The notes under the pieces were generated by a model. It did not search any database, had not been told where the DNA came from, and was given only the letters and a program-made list of their open reading frames with translations. A program made the position numbers and the translations under genes. A stretch of DNA of 64,000 nt from BD1-7 clade bacterium (GTDB taxonomy: Bacteria; Pseudomonadota; Gammaproteobacteria; Pseudomonadales; DT-91): assembly GCA_902705865.1 (NCBI GenBank), contig CACSIO010000045.1:327595-391594 (forward strand), written 5' to 3'. Shown in pieces: positions 1-9,059 of this stretch. The stretch's first letter is position 1; every line of letters begins with the position of its first letter.

Positions 1-271
1 CGATGTCGTCGCGGTCGACGCCGATGGTGGATTCCCACGATTTGTTGGTGATGCTGTAGCTGTGGGCTTTGATATCGTTGATGACACGATCGCCGACCCA
101 TTCGCGCAGGCTGGGTACTTTGCCTAACCAGCCGTAGGTGTTGGCGGATGTGGTGCTGGGCACGGTGGTGGCGATGTGGGTATACATGGGGCCGGCTTCT
201 TGCTGGCCGTCTTGAAAGTTCTTTTTGAAGCCGACAAACAGGCTTTTGATGGCTGCGGGTGTGATGATCAT
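1..271 (-). CDS. Mu-like major head subunit gpT, 5' part only (cut by window edge)
   Basis: The first 90 codons of a gene running off the left edge. The start ATG (complement of 269-271) follows an AAGGGAA ribosome binding site. The product begins MIITPAAIKSLFVGFKKNF and contains NTYGWLG and PSLREWVGDR, the N-terminal pattern of Mu gpT-type capsid proteins. It lies directly downstream of the protease/scaffold gene, as in Mu (I then T). It forms the icosahedral head shell. The family is clear although only about 30% of the usual length is visible. Confidence 0.88.
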   Translation of the reverse strand, partial: MIITPAAIKSLFVGFKKNFQDGQQEAGPMYTHIATTVPSTTSANTYGWLGKVPSLREWVGDRVINDIKAHSYSITNKSWESTIGVDRDDI

Positions 272-315
272 GGCGTGATTCCCTTTGGGTTATTCGTTAG
301 CGCTGCAGGCGGTGT

Positions 316-1284
316 TTAGGCGTCGTCGCGCACGGCGATGAATTCGTCTTCAGTGAGATCGAGTTGGCTGCACACGGCGAGCTCTTCGGCGCTGAGTTTG
401 CCGGCTTGGGTGTTGGGGAGAGCGTCTTTGGGTTTTTGTTCAGCGGCCATGACTTTGGGGGCGGTATCGAGCAGGGCTTTGACTTGATCGAAGCCTGTTT
501 GCTGGCTGCACAACCCTAAGAAGTGATCGCGGTTAGCGGGGGCGATTTTGCCGTTTTCGATGCCATCATCGACTAACGCGATGGCGCTGTTTTCTAGCGC
601 TTCGGTTTGGTTATTCACGAGTTTTTGTTCGGCATCTTCGGCGCGGTTGAGGGCTAGCTGGTGGGTTTCTTTAGGGACGTATTGGGTTAGGTCGGGTGCT
701 TGGCGGTTGAGTGCGGTTTGGTGTTGGGTTTGCAGGGTGTTGATGGTGGAGACAGCGGTGGCTTCATCAGCATCGGCTGCCAGGCCCAGTGCGGCGAGAA
801 TCAGTTTCATCGAGGGTTCCTCTTCGGATTGACGGTTAAGCGCAGGCAGCTCGTGCAGGTTGCTGCGGTTGGTTAAGCCGACGCTGACCAAGCGAATGAC
901 TTGGCCGGCGGCGTTGAACTTGAATGCGGGGGAGTAGTAGCGGTATTTTTTGCCGAGGATGAGATCACGGCCTTCGGTGTTCCATTCGATGCGGCCCCAG
1001 ATAACGCCGTTGCGGTTCTCTAGCTCTGCGATGGGGAACCAGCCATAGGCTTCGGCTTTTTCGCCTTTGGGGCCTTTGAGTTCGGTGGCGTGTTCGATGT
1101 CTAACGGCAGATCTAGGCCGGGGGCTTGGGTGGCGATGATAACGGAGGTTGGCTCGGGATTATGCCAGGTGCGTTGATCGCGGCCGGTAAATGTATCGGC
1201 AGGAATCAGCGGCAGCCATTCGGGGGGCTGCTCGGATTCGAGGGCGGGTATTTGGAAGTTGAGCGCTAGGGTGTTTGTGTCCAT
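316..1284 (-). CDS. Mu-like protease/scaffold protein gpI
   Basis: A 322-aa protein of the Mu gpI type. The N-terminal half (about residues 1-150: WLPLIPADTFTGRD, GWFPIAELENR, YRYYSPAF) is the head maturation protease. The C-terminal part, rich in Ala, Glu and Gln, is scaffold-like. In Mu an internal start in this gene makes the separate scaffold gpZ; Met158 (after NRQSEEEPS) is a candidate equivalent here, which is inference. The gene sits immediately upstream of gpT. A foreign KAP NTPase gene separates it from gpF, where Mu carries gene G. Confidence 0.88.
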   Translation of the reverse strand: MDTNTLALNFQIPALESEQPPEWLPLIPADTFTGRDQRTWHNPEPTSVIIATQAPGLDLPLDIEHATELKGPKGEKAEAYGWFPIAELENRNGVIWGRIEWNTEGRDLILGKKYRYYSPAFKFNAAGQVIRLVSVGLTNRSNLHELPALNRQSEEEPSMKLILAALGLAADADEATAVSTINTLQTQHQTALNRQAPDLTQYVPKETHQLALNRAEDAEQKLVNNQTEALENSAIALVDDGIENGKIAPANRDHFLGLCSQQTGFDQVKALLDTAPKVMAAEQKPKDALPNTQAGKLSAEELAVCSQLDLTEDEFIAVRDDA

Positions 1285-1342
1285 GCCGCCAGTTTGGCGG
1301 CGATGGGGGGAGGGATGAAATAAAGGGTTTTAGTGATGTGCG

Positions 1343-2920
1343 TTAATCCATTATTGTGGCTAGCTCAACAAGATCAAAGTACTCGTCTATAGTCAGTAAT
1401 TCTTCGCGGTGGAGAGGCTCGATGACAGATGCTTCAATGAATGTCTTTGCATCTAGTTCGCGACCACTTCCGTGTAATGTATGGATTATATTTTCTTCAT
1501 CGAGTTGATTGTCTAGTTGTCTGAGCCTAATCAAGAGTACATTATGTACAGGTAAAGTTTTGTAGCGTTCTCTTATCCTTCTTTCTACACCGGTAAAACG
1601 AACGTTATCCATATTATCGTTAAAACTAATAGAGAATTTCGTACGCATAATATGGCGTGTATCAAGGTTGTTTTTCTCTAGAAGATCTCCAGCGTTATAG
1701 TTTTTGAAATCATCTCTGAATTTTTTCGCCTGCATCCTCCGATAGAAGCTCGACTCAGTATGGTACCAGCAACACATTGCTGTCATTAATATTAGGTCTG
1801 CACACTTATTTGTTGTTACGGAAAGCGAAATAGCTAGCAGTTGATCTAGAATCTTTTCGACATTCCGAAGCGGAAGGTCGTAGTTTTCAAAAAAACCAGC
1901 CAGTAGTTCAGGCAGGGCTAATTCTGTATTAATGTTGTATGGCCAAAAGCAACCTGGTTTTTGATCTATCGACTTTGCAAGATCTTGGTACTGAGGTAGA
2001 TTTGCAACGTGATCACGTAAGTGTGGGGATTTTAGAGTTACTGAACGATTAAAAAACCGTCCCAAGTATTGTTCTCCTGAAAAGTCATTTCCATAGACAG
2101 CTCTGATTGCGTGCTGTAATTGACCGGTATCCGTTGCAATGACAAAAATCACACCTTTTAGGTCAAAAAGGTGTTTAACTGTTTCTAGCAGTTCTATTGA
2201 AAAACTGGGCCTACATCGATCAAGCTCATCAATGAAAATATAGGTTGGTTTATTTTGGTGTATTTTGTTTTGATATTTGTAGTCTTTGATTAGCGAGAGT
2301 AAGTGGATTTTAAAACTTTGGATCGACTGGGATTTTTCTTGGTGATCTTCAACGAGTGCCGATGTAACTTTACCCGCGGTCTCTGCAGTCAGCTTTTTGA
2401 GTTCAAAATCGTCTTTCGAATCATGGCTGTCTGCTTGCTCTGCTGCTTCTGTGACGTCATCAACCCTGATTCCTGAGACCTTCCACACAATTCCCTTAGC
2501 GACTGCGGGTGCTACTGCTTTGATAAGACCGGGCATGGATTCATAAAGGCTTTTTCGTGCGGAATCATATCCACTTTTATCAAATTGTAAGGTTGCGATA
2601 ATGGTTGAGATAACTGCTAGAAGGGGGTCATCAGAGTAATCTTGTGCCCAAGCATCTATATATATCGAAGGGTAAGCGTCCTTTAGGGTTTCATGCCAGT
2701 TCCTAAGAAAGTGAGTTTTACCAGCCCCCCATTCAGCATTGATGTTTAGGACATATCCTTCTTGTTCATTCTTGGATTCCAGAAACTTGGTTAGAAATTC
2801 TGCATACTTTCCTCTGTCGAGATTATCGGTAGGTAGTTTGGTTGTTTTACTTCCGTCTGTGACTTCTCTTTCATCCCATATGAAATTGAGTTCCTTTTTG
2901 CATTCTTGGCCTGAATTCAC
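1343..2920 (-). CDS. KAP-family P-loop NTPase, phage moron (candidate defence gene)
   Basis: A 525-aa KAP NTPase. The Walker A motif AEWGAGKTHF is near residues 62-71 and Walker B YIFIDELDRCRP near 227-238, with a long insert between them as is usual in the family. KAP proteins include F-plasmid PifA, which excludes T7 (family knowledge). The start is GTG with an AAGGAAG site upstream. The gene is visibly AT-richer than its head-gene neighbours and has an AT-rich 198-bp upstream gap (2921-3118) that could hold its own promoter, so it looks like cargo expressed from the lysogen. I see no clear membrane insertion in the KAP domain. Its role in exclusion is inference. Confidence 0.82.
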   Translation of the reverse strand: MNSGQECKKELNFIWDEREVTDGSKTTKLPTDNLDRGKYAEFLTKFLESKNEQEGYVLNINAEWGAGKTHFLRNWHETLKDAYPSIYIDAWAQDYSDDPLLAVISTIIATLQFDKSGYDSARKSLYESMPGLIKAVAPAVAKGIVWKVSGIRVDDVTEAAEQADSHDSKDDFELKKLTAETAGKVTSALVEDHQEKSQSIQSFKIHLLSLIKDYKYQNKIHQNKPTYIFIDELDRCRPSFSIELLETVKHLFDLKGVIFVIATDTGQLQHAIRAVYGNDFSGEQYLGRFFNRSVTLKSPHLRDHVANLPQYQDLAKSIDQKPGCFWPYNINTELALPELLAGFFENYDLPLRNVEKILDQLLAISLSVTTNKCADLILMTAMCCWYHTESSFYRRMQAKKFRDDFKNYNAGDLLEKNNLDTRHIMRTKFSISFNDNMDNVRFTGVERRIRERYKTLPVHNVLLIRLRQLDNQLDEENIIHTLHGSGRELDAKTFIEASVIEPLHREELLTIDEYFDLVELATIMD

Positions 2921-3118
2921 TTGTGCTTCCTTCTTTGATTGTCACAAGGTTTGATATTAAGTGTTTAATACCTGTTTAAAAATGTCTGTATCCGTTTTTC
3001 TTGCTTAAACAGAGCAGTTGGTGCGCTCTGACCGGTATCTCGTCTCCGCGGGCTTGTTTTTCCATTCGGGTTGTCAACAAACTCTATGCTGGATTTGAAA
3101 CGGCTCGATTTGTTGCGT

Positions 3119-3868
3119 TTAGTTTTTTTTTGCAGAATATTTGAGGTGTTGCTGGGCGAGTCTAGGGCTTATGTCGAAGCCAGGATCGATACCCTTGGGC
3201 ACTTTTTCTGATTCTCCGCTCCGTTTATTGACCCAGTTCTTTAACTCGATCACTGGTGCCTCTGTTAGATAACGCCCCGTCGCTGTTAGTTTCTCATACT
3301 CCCCCTGACTGATCTGCCGTACCCGACACTTACATCCATACCCATTCGGCGGAAAATGCGTTTGCCACCACGGATCATCCGCCGGCAACAGAACGCCGGC
3401 CCAGCGCTGGTGCTCATCACGATGTTCTCGGCTTGGCCCCAAGCTATATAACAGATAGGGATGGCTTTGCTTGGTGCGTTGAATCCGTTGCCACTGGCCG
3501 GCCGCACGGCTGGTGCGCATGTTCACTTGGTAGATAGTTTTGAGCCGGCGGGGGCTGCCGAGTTGGGCATCGACCACTTCGCCAGTCAGAGGGTCGGTCA
3601 TCTCTTGCTTGCCCCACCAGCCGAGCTTCTGTAACAGGGGCGTTAAGTCGTTTTTGAATTGTTGGAAGGTGCGGCCTTCGGCGAGGGCTTCGTCGAGGTG
3701 GTTTTGCACGACTTCGAGAATGTCCATTTGCATGAGCTTGGCGACGGTGAAGGCGGCGTGGTGTTCTTCGCGCCAGACGTCGCGGTAATCGAAACTGGGT
3801 TGAAGCTGTTTATTGCGCCAGTAGGTGAGGGCATCTGCGGGCGGTGTGGCGGGGAATTGGTAGGCCAT
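3119..3868 (-). CDS. Phage head morphogenesis protein, gpF (SPP1 gp7-like)
   Basis: A 249-aa minor head protein of the Mu gpF / SPP1 gp7 family. The C-terminal pattern PPNGYGCKCRVRQIS (about residues 173-187) is characteristic, and RTSRAAGQWQRI and HRDEHQRWAGV are also typical. It is thought to sit at the portal and help DNA packaging or ejection. It is shorter than Mu gpF (over 400 aa) and seems to be the core domain only. It begins 3 bases after the stop of the portal gene, so the two are probably translationally coupled. Confidence 0.88.
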   Translation of the reverse strand: MAYQFPATPPADALTYWRNKQLQPSFDYRDVWREEHHAAFTVAKLMQMDILEVVQNHLDEALAEGRTFQQFKNDLTPLLQKLGWWGKQEMTDPLTGEVVDAQLGSPRRLKTIYQVNMRTSRAAGQWQRIQRTKQSHPYLLYSLGPSREHRDEHQRWAGVLLPADDPWWQTHFPPNGYGCKCRVRQISQGEYEKLTATGRYLTEAPVIELKNWVNKRSGESEKVPKGIDPGFDISPRLAQQHLKYSAKKN

Positions 3869-3870
3869 GG

Positions 3871-5472
3871 TTATTGGCCCTCACTGTGGGTGGTGCTGGT
3901 GTTGTCGGTTTGGGTTTGATCGGTGGCGTCGCCTAAGCCACGGGCGCGGAACATGCCGTTGGCGAGGTGTTTGACGAGTTCGTTTGGGTCTACTGCTGTG
4001 AGTAGCTCTGGCAGGCGGGCTTTGAAATCGTCGGCGGTGGTGGCTTCGGCCAGCGCTTGTTGGATGGGGGTGATGACTTCTTGCATCTGGGGTTGCCAGT
4101 TGTCGAGCAGCGCTTCGGTGAGGGCGTCGATGTCGTCGGTGTGTGCTTTTTGTTGGCGGTTGAGGGCGGTGGGTTGGTTTGTTGTTGGTTCAATTGCCGG
4201 TGGTGTGGTTGTTACGCCGAGGGTGGCTTCGCCTTGTTGGGGTTCACGCAGGCCGAACTTGTCGCGGATTTGGCTGGTGGCGACATCGAGGCCTAACGGG
4301 ACGAGGGTGTCGAGGCCGTTGGTGAGGGCGGTGAGGTCTTCGGGTTCGGACAGTGGCAGTTTAAACCGTGGGTAAACGGTTTGTGGGCCGTGGTTTAACC
4401 GGACGTAGGGTTCGATTAGGTGGCGGTTGATGGTGGCTTCGAGTTGGCGGCAATCGGCGCGGCAGATGTCTTGGCGTACTTCGTTATGCACTTGGGCTTG
4501 GGCGTTGCTGGCGCCGTCTTCGGCGGTCATGGTTTGGCCGAGGATGCCTTTGCTGACTTGTTTGTCGAGGAAGCTGCAGAGGGCTTCGAACATTTTATCG
4601 CCGCCGGTGCCGGATTTGCGTTCGAGCAGTTCGACGCGCATTTGTTCGGGCATGATGGCGGAGGCATCGCTGCCGATGCTGGCCACGGCGCGGCGCAGGG
4701 TGGCTTTTTCGTCGGGGGTGGCGCCGCTGTGGTATTTGCCGATGCGGATGGGCATGCCGAAGACTTCGGAGAAGGTCATCCAGTCGCCGAGGGCGAAGGA
4801 TTTGCACATGTAGGCGGTGGCTGCGAGGCGAGCTAAGGCGCCGCGAATGGGCAGGCCCATTTTGACGCGGGGGCGGTGGATGACCCAGCGGTAGGGTTGC
4901 AGGGGTTCGCCTTCGATGGGGTGGGTGTTTGTGAGCAGGTGCAGATCAAAACCGTTGGCGCGGTTGATGGCGAAGTAGCGGGGATCGCGCCAGGTGTATT
5001 GGCTGGGTATCCATTGGCGGGCGCTGGTTTGCCAATCGACTTGGGTGATGCCGTAGCCTTTGCCGAGGCCGTCGAGGCTGCCGTCGATGATGTCGGCGAA
5101 TTCGGGGGCGTGTATGAGGCTGCGCACTTCGGCGGCGATGTTGATGGCTTTTTGGTCGTCGGCGCTGGCTTCGATGATGGGTTCGATGCCGGCGATGGCG
5201 AGTTTGCGTTTGCTGAGTTCGCAGCTGTAGTGGAGATCGCGTTCTTCCATTTCTTCGGCGAGGGTGAGGAATTCGTGGTGATCGCCGTCGGCGGCGGCTT
5301 GTAATACGCTGGCGAGGCGCATGGGTGTTAGATCACTGGCGATGGAGCCGTGGCCCCAGAGGTTGCGGGTGCCGGTGAGTTGGGCATCGTCGATGTGTTC
5401 GGTGAGTACGCGCTTTTTGATGGGGGCTCCGGTGTGATCGAGGATGATGCTGTTTTGTAGGATGGTGGCCAT
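3871..5472 (-). CDS. Portal protein, DUF935 family (Mu gp29-like)
   Basis: A 533-aa phage portal protein of the DUF935 family. I chose the ATG at 5472 because an AAGGAG site precedes it; the open frame extends further upstream but overlaps the terminase gene with low-complexity Pro/Thr codons. Typical segments are WGHGSIASDLTPMRL, ELSKRKLAIAG and MTAEDGASNAQAQVHNEVR. The portal forms the dodecameric ring at the head vertex through which terminase pumps DNA. It lies between the large terminase gene and gpF, as in Mu. Confidence 0.9.
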   Translation of the reverse strand: MATILQNSIILDHTGAPIKKRVLTEHIDDAQLTGTRNLWGHGSIASDLTPMRLASVLQAAADGDHHEFLTLAEEMEERDLHYSCELSKRKLAIAGIEPIIEASADDQKAINIAAEVRSLIHAPEFADIIDGSLDGLGKGYGITQVDWQTSARQWIPSQYTWRDPRYFAINRANGFDLHLLTNTHPIEGEPLQPYRWVIHRPRVKMGLPIRGALARLAATAYMCKSFALGDWMTFSEVFGMPIRIGKYHSGATPDEKATLRRAVASIGSDASAIMPEQMRVELLERKSGTGGDKMFEALCSFLDKQVSKGILGQTMTAEDGASNAQAQVHNEVRQDICRADCRQLEATINRHLIEPYVRLNHGPQTVYPRFKLPLSEPEDLTALTNGLDTLVPLGLDVATSQIRDKFGLREPQQGEATLGVTTTPPAIEPTTNQPTALNRQQKAHTDDIDALTEALLDNWQPQMQEVITPIQQALAEATTADDFKARLPELLTAVDPNELVKHLANGMFRARGLGDATDQTQTDNTSTTHSEGQ

Positions 5473-5482
5473 TGTGTGCTCC

Positions 5483-7042
5483 TTAGAGGACGCCTCGGCC
5501 TGGGTATCGGCCGCTGTGGTTGTCGTTGTTGTCGTCGGATTGTTGGGTGGCTTTGAGGGTTTCGTAGCCGTATTCGAGGGTGTCCATTTTTGAGGCGTAG
5601 TAGGCCAGGGCGAGTGCGATGGCGGCATCGCCGTGGCGTTTTTTGCCTTTGGTGGTGCTGGTGTTGATGTCGGGGACTTTGGCGATGCCTTTGATGACTT
5701 TGATGGATTGGAGATCGGATAGGATGTCGCGATCTTTTGGGATGGTGAGGGTGGCGTCTTCGAAGGCGCTTTTGAACGGTGGCATGTTTTCGAGGTACCA
5801 GCGTTGGCTGAGGTCGACTTTTTCGATGCAGCCTGAGCCGTATCGGTCGGCGGCTTGTTCGGCGATGTAGCCGCCGTTGCCGCGGTTATCGAGGGCGCCG
5901 GCTCGCAGGCGTGGGAGGCGATCGGCGATGTAGGTGAGGATTTGTTCTTGCTGGCGGTAGGGGACGTTTTGCAGTTCTACCGTGAAGGGTACGGTGCGGT
6001 TGAGGTTTTGTTCGATGGCCATGGGGGCGATAACGGTGAGGTCGCAGACGCGGCCGAAATCTTCGCCGAAGACGTGTTCGTTGGTTGGGTTGAGGGCTTC
6101 TAACAATGGGGCGAGGTTGGTTTCGCACCAGGTGGCGATTTCTTCGTTGCGTTGGTGTTCGGCTTTGGCATTGAAGGCGGCGGTGCCTTGGTAGCGGATG
6201 ACGGGGGCGGGTTGCATGTTGGCTTCGATCAGGGCGCGGCTGAGGTAGCTGCCGCTGCCGTGTTTGGGGATGCAGTAGTATTCTTCGAGGGCGTCTTCTT
6301 CGGTGGCGGTGTCTTTGAGGAGGTTGGCTTTCCATTCGTCTTCATCGGGTTGGCTCCAGGTGATGCCGCGTACTTGGCAGATGCGTTGGTAGAGGCCTTC
6401 GGCGCAGGCATCGTCGAGCGTGATGGTGTGGATGCTGTAGCGTTTTTTGCCGGCGCGGCTTTGTTGGATGAGATCATTAAACAGGTTTTCAACGCCGTTG
6501 TGGGTGCTGATTAATCGCACGTTGGCGCCCCACATGGTGAGGGCGAGGGCGGCTTTTAGGACTTCGGCGAGGCGCTCGTGGAAGCCGGCCTCATCGATGG
6601 TGACGTTGCCTTGCATGCCGCGCAGGTTGGAGGGGTTGGAGCTGAGTGCTTGCACTTTGAATCCGGAGGGGAAGTTGACGACGAAGGTGAGGATGTCTTT
6701 GTCTTCATCCTCTAACACTTCTTGGTGGATTTCGCTGGCGGCTTTGTCGAAGGCTTTGGCCCACATGGCGACGGCGTCGATAAATTCGCGGGCCATTTCT
6801 TTGTTGCTGCCGACGTAGAAGTGGTTGGTGCCGCCGTGGGTTTTGGTGGTGGCTGCGGTTAGGCAGGCATCGGAGGCTTCGGCCCAGGTGATGCCGGTGC
6901 GGCGGGATTTTTCGGCGATCTTGAGGGGGCTTTGATCGGCGACCCAGCGGCGTTGGTAGCCGAGCAGGAGTTCGTTGGGGTTGTAGGGGATGAAGCTGGG
7001 GAGCGCTTGTTTTACGGCTTGGGCTGTTGGTGTTTGTTGCAT
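5483..7042 (-). CDS. Terminase large subunit (Mu gp28-like)
   Basis: A 519-aa packaging ATPase/nuclease. The Walker A-like KSRRTGITWAEA is near residues 45-56 and Walker B VTIDEAGFHE lies in the middle of the ATPase domain. Acidic nuclease-type residues follow (GEDFGRVCDLTVI, and GDAAIALALAYY near the C-terminus). It cuts and packages phage DNA by a headful mechanism after transposition. Length and position between the small terminase and portal genes match Mu. Confidence 0.92.
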   Translation of the reverse strand: MQQTPTAQAVKQALPSFIPYNPNELLLGYQRRWVADQSPLKIAEKSRRTGITWAEASDACLTAATTKTHGGTNHFYVGSNKEMAREFIDAVAMWAKAFDKAASEIHQEVLEDEDKDILTFVVNFPSGFKVQALSSNPSNLRGMQGNVTIDEAGFHERLAEVLKAALALTMWGANVRLISTHNGVENLFNDLIQQSRAGKKRYSIHTITLDDACAEGLYQRICQVRGITWSQPDEDEWKANLLKDTATEEDALEEYYCIPKHGSGSYLSRALIEANMQPAPVIRYQGTAAFNAKAEHQRNEEIATWCETNLAPLLEALNPTNEHVFGEDFGRVCDLTVIAPMAIEQNLNRTVPFTVELQNVPYRQQEQILTYIADRLPRLRAGALDNRGNGGYIAEQAADRYGSGCIEKVDLSQRWYLENMPPFKSAFEDATLTIPKDRDILSDLQSIKVIKGIAKVPDINTSTTKGKKRHGDAAIALALAYYASKMDTLEYGYETLKATQQSDDNNDNHSGRYPGRGVL

Positions 7043-7092
7043 GGGGCTCCCTCATCTTGACCTTCTCCTTGCGGGTGAAGGGGCGTTGAGTG

Positions 7093-7674
7093 TTAGGCGA
7101 TGCCGAGTATTTCGGCTTTGATGGTGTTGACGGTTTCGCTGGTGAGGCCGGCGGCTTTGGCGACTTTTTCGGCACTGGCGGCGGCTTCTTCGGCGAAGGC
7201 CTGGCGGATTTCTTTTTCGCGTTTCAGGGAATCCATGCTGGCTTTTTCAAGGCGCTGGACGGTGAGGGCGAGGTCTTTGAGCATGCCGAGGGAGGCGGGT
7301 TCGTCTTCTTCGCCGGCGGCGAGGGCGACGTCGAAGGCCATGGATCGGGTCATTTGGATGAGTAGGTTGCCGACTTGGCCGGTGGGTTTGTCGCCGAGGC
7401 GTGCGACCCAGGCATCGGCAATGGCGTTGGTTTCGCGCATTTTGGCGCCGACCTTTTCCATTTTGCTGGCGTGGCGGCTGAGGCCGGCGCTGCTGATCTT
7501 TTTGTTATCTAGACCGAGGGCTTCGAGCTGCTGATTGACCTCGTTGCGGATTTCTTCTTGGGTGCGGTTTTTGTCACGTAGGGCGGTGTTTAAAAACGCT
7601 TTTACTTGATCGGGCAGTTGCTCGACCTTTGAGGGTTTGCCGCGTTTGGGGGTTTGACGTTGGCTTGGGGGCAT
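7093..7674 (-). CDS. Terminase small subunit, DUF3486 family (Mu gp27-like)
   Basis: A 193-aa protein of the DUF3486 family. The N-terminus is Lys/Arg-rich (QTPKRGKPSKVEQLP). A helical DNA-binding segment with SSAGLSRHASKMEKVG follows, and the C-terminal half is a long Ala/Glu helix suited to oligomer formation. It presumably recognises phage DNA and recruits the large subunit encoded about 50 bases downstream. Confidence 0.87.
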   Translation of the reverse strand: MPPSQRQTPKRGKPSKVEQLPDQVKAFLNTALRDKNRTQEEIRNEVNQQLEALGLDNKKISSAGLSRHASKMEKVGAKMRETNAIADAWVARLGDKPTGQVGNLLIQMTRSMAFDVALAAGEEDEPASLGMLKDLALTVQRLEKASMDSLKREKEIRQAFAEEAAASAEKVAKAAGLTSETVNTIKAEILGIA

Positions 7675-7677
7675 GGG

Positions 7678-7971
7678 TCAGCCTCGTGGTGTTGGGGTGG
7701 CGACACCGGGTGCTTTGCCGCGGCCGTTTGCGATGTCGTGCCCTCGACGGGTGAGGTGGGCGACGTGGGTGCTGGCGATTTCTTCTATTCGAATGAGGCC
7801 TTGCTCTTGCAGCCAGGCGAAGTGGCTTTTGATTTGATCACGGGTGATGTTGTGGCCGTATTGGTTGAGCACCTTTTGCATGATGCTGTCGTTGGCACTG
7901 TGGTTGGTTTCTTCGAGGGTGCGTAGGATGACGAGGCGCTGATCTTCGGTGACGATATCTTGATAGGGCAT
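7678..7971 (-). CDS. VpaChn25_0724-type phage protein (Mu gp26 position)
   Basis: A 97-aa protein with a winged-helix look: TEDQRLVILRTLEE at the N-terminus, then ITRDQIKSHFAWLQEQGLI, a typical HTH plus wing, and AHLTRRGHDIANGR. It matches the small family found at the gp26 position of many Mu-like phages. Its function is unknown to me; a role with terminase or in late gene control are both possible. It overlaps the DUF2730 gene by one base. Confidence 0.75.
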   Translation of the reverse strand: MPYQDIVTEDQRLVILRTLEETNHSANDSIMQKVLNQYGHNITRDQIKSHFAWLQEQGLIRIEEIASTHVAHLTRRGHDIANGRGKAPGVATPTPRG

Positions 7972-8324
7972 TACGGCTTACCTCCATTTAATAGGTAGGT
8001 GTGCATCAGTTGCATGGTGTTGTTGATTTGTTTGAGTTCGCCGCGCATGGCGTTGAGGCTTTGGGCGCTTTCGTTGATGCGGGTGTGGATGGTTGTCATG
8101 TCTTCGTGATCGGGCAGGTGTTCGAGATCGCTTTCGACGCGGATGAGGCGGTCGTCTTGGTTTTTGATTTTGGCCTTCAGCTGGTCAGCCAGGTCTTCGA
8201 TGGATTGCTTGGTGGCTTTGTGTTTGTTGTCGTTCCAGAGCCAGACGCTGAGGATGACCATGTAGATGAATTGGAACAGGGAGAGGGCGAAGCCGAGTGC
8301 CTTGTAGTCGAGGTTATCCGGCAT
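7971..8324 (-). CDS. DUF2730 family phage protein (Mu gp25-like)
   Basis: A 117-aa protein with one N-terminal membrane helix (FALSLFQFIYMVILSVWLW, about residues 12-30) followed by a coiled coil (KQSIEDLADQLKAKI to MRGELKQINNTMQLM). This architecture is that of DUF2730 proteins in the lysis-to-terminase segment of Mu-like phages. It may anchor a spanin- or chaperone-like activity at the membrane, but the function is not established. Confidence 0.8.
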   Translation of the reverse strand: MPDNLDYKALGFALSLFQFIYMVILSVWLWNDNKHKATKQSIEDLADQLKAKIKNQDDRLIRVESDLEHLPDHEDMTTIHTRINESAQSLNAMRGELKQINNTMQLMHTYLLNGGKP

Positions 8325-8547
8325 GGCGGGCTCCTTGTTCGAAAAAGCCTTGGCAGTCGATGCAGCGGGCGGCGTTGGGTTTGGCGACGAGGCGCTGGGC
8401 GCTGATGGGGTCGGCGCAGTCGATGCAGATGACGTGGCCTGATGTGGTGTGTTGAGCAGGCTCGGGTGTGCGGCTGGCCTTTTGGTTGTGCATGGCGCGG
8501 GCGCGGTCTTGTTCTTCGTGGGCTTTGGCGTTGTCGATGATGTCCAT
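8314..8547 (-). CDS. TraR/DksA-type C4 zinc-finger protein
   Basis: A 77-aa protein with the C4 zinc finger CIDCADPISAQRL...ARCIDCQ and a short N-terminal helix (AKAHEEQDRARAMHNQK). Phage TraR-like proteins bind RNA polymerase through the secondary channel and mimic DksA with ppGpp (family knowledge). I chose the ATG at 8547; the longer open frame upstream overlaps the holin gene and has no family-like sequence. It overlaps the DUF2730 start by 11 bases. Confidence 0.85.
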   Translation of the reverse strand: MDIIDNAKAHEEQDRARAMHNQKASRTPEPAQHTTSGHVICIDCADPISAQRLVAKPNAARCIDCQGFFEQGARHAG

Positions 8548-8560
8548 TGGTGGGTGTTCC

Positions 8561-9058
8561 TTACTCGAACAGGCTTTTGGGCTTAGTGCCGGTGATGGTT
8601 TGGATAACGGGCGTGCGGTTGCCGCGTTTTTCGGCGCTGCGACCGATGACCCATGCGCTGCAGATGCCGCCCCAGGCGATCCAGAATTCGGTGGGTAGAT
8701 TGACGGTGTTGTAAGCGACGGCGGTTTCACTGACTTGGCTGATGACTTGTATCAGGTTGGGCACGAGTACGTGGTTGATGGCGATAACAACCAGGCCAAA
8801 GTACACGACGGTAGGTCGGGCGCGTTTGGTGTAGTTGTCGTCTTGTTGCATCTCGGCTTCGATGATGCGGGTTTTGGCTTCTAACTCGGCGCGGATGGTT
8901 TGTTCGATTTCGGCATCGCGTTGTTGCAGGAGTTTTTCGGTAGCTAATATAAAGGCTTGTTTGTCTTTGTCGGTGGTGACGAACTTGCCGATGAGGTTGC
9001 TGACGCCATCCATAAAGCCGCCGGTTGCTCCGCTGAAGATGTCTGTGAGCCATTTCAT
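8561..9058 (-). CDS. Holin of the 3TM (gene-transfer-release) family
   Basis: A 165-aa protein. It has an N-terminal amphipathic region, a charged helix (LLQQRDAEIEQTIRAELEAK), the conserved KRARPTVVYFGL motif and two hydrophobic segments: VVYFGLVVIAINHVLVPNL and FWIAWGGICSAWVIG. This is the pattern of 3TM holins. It would open the inner membrane so that the amidase encoded just upstream reaches the murein. The two genes are nearly contiguous. Confidence 0.82.
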   Translation of the reverse strand: MKWLTDIFSGATGGFMDGVSNLIGKFVTTDKDKQAFILATEKLLQQRDAEIEQTIRAELEAKTRIIEAEMQQDDNYTKRARPTVVYFGLVVIAINHVLVPNLIQVISQVSETAVAYNTVNLPTEFWIAWGGICSAWVIGRSAEKRGNRTPVIQTITGTKPKSLFE

Positions 9059-9059
9059 G

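Noticed and set aside
3871..7674. Many long open frames on the + strand and in alternative minus frames across the phage genes
   Set aside because: They are shadows of GC-rich genes: low-complexity Arg/Pro/Ser or Gly/Val/Phe composition, no ribosome binding sites, and a well-assigned gene on the other frame.
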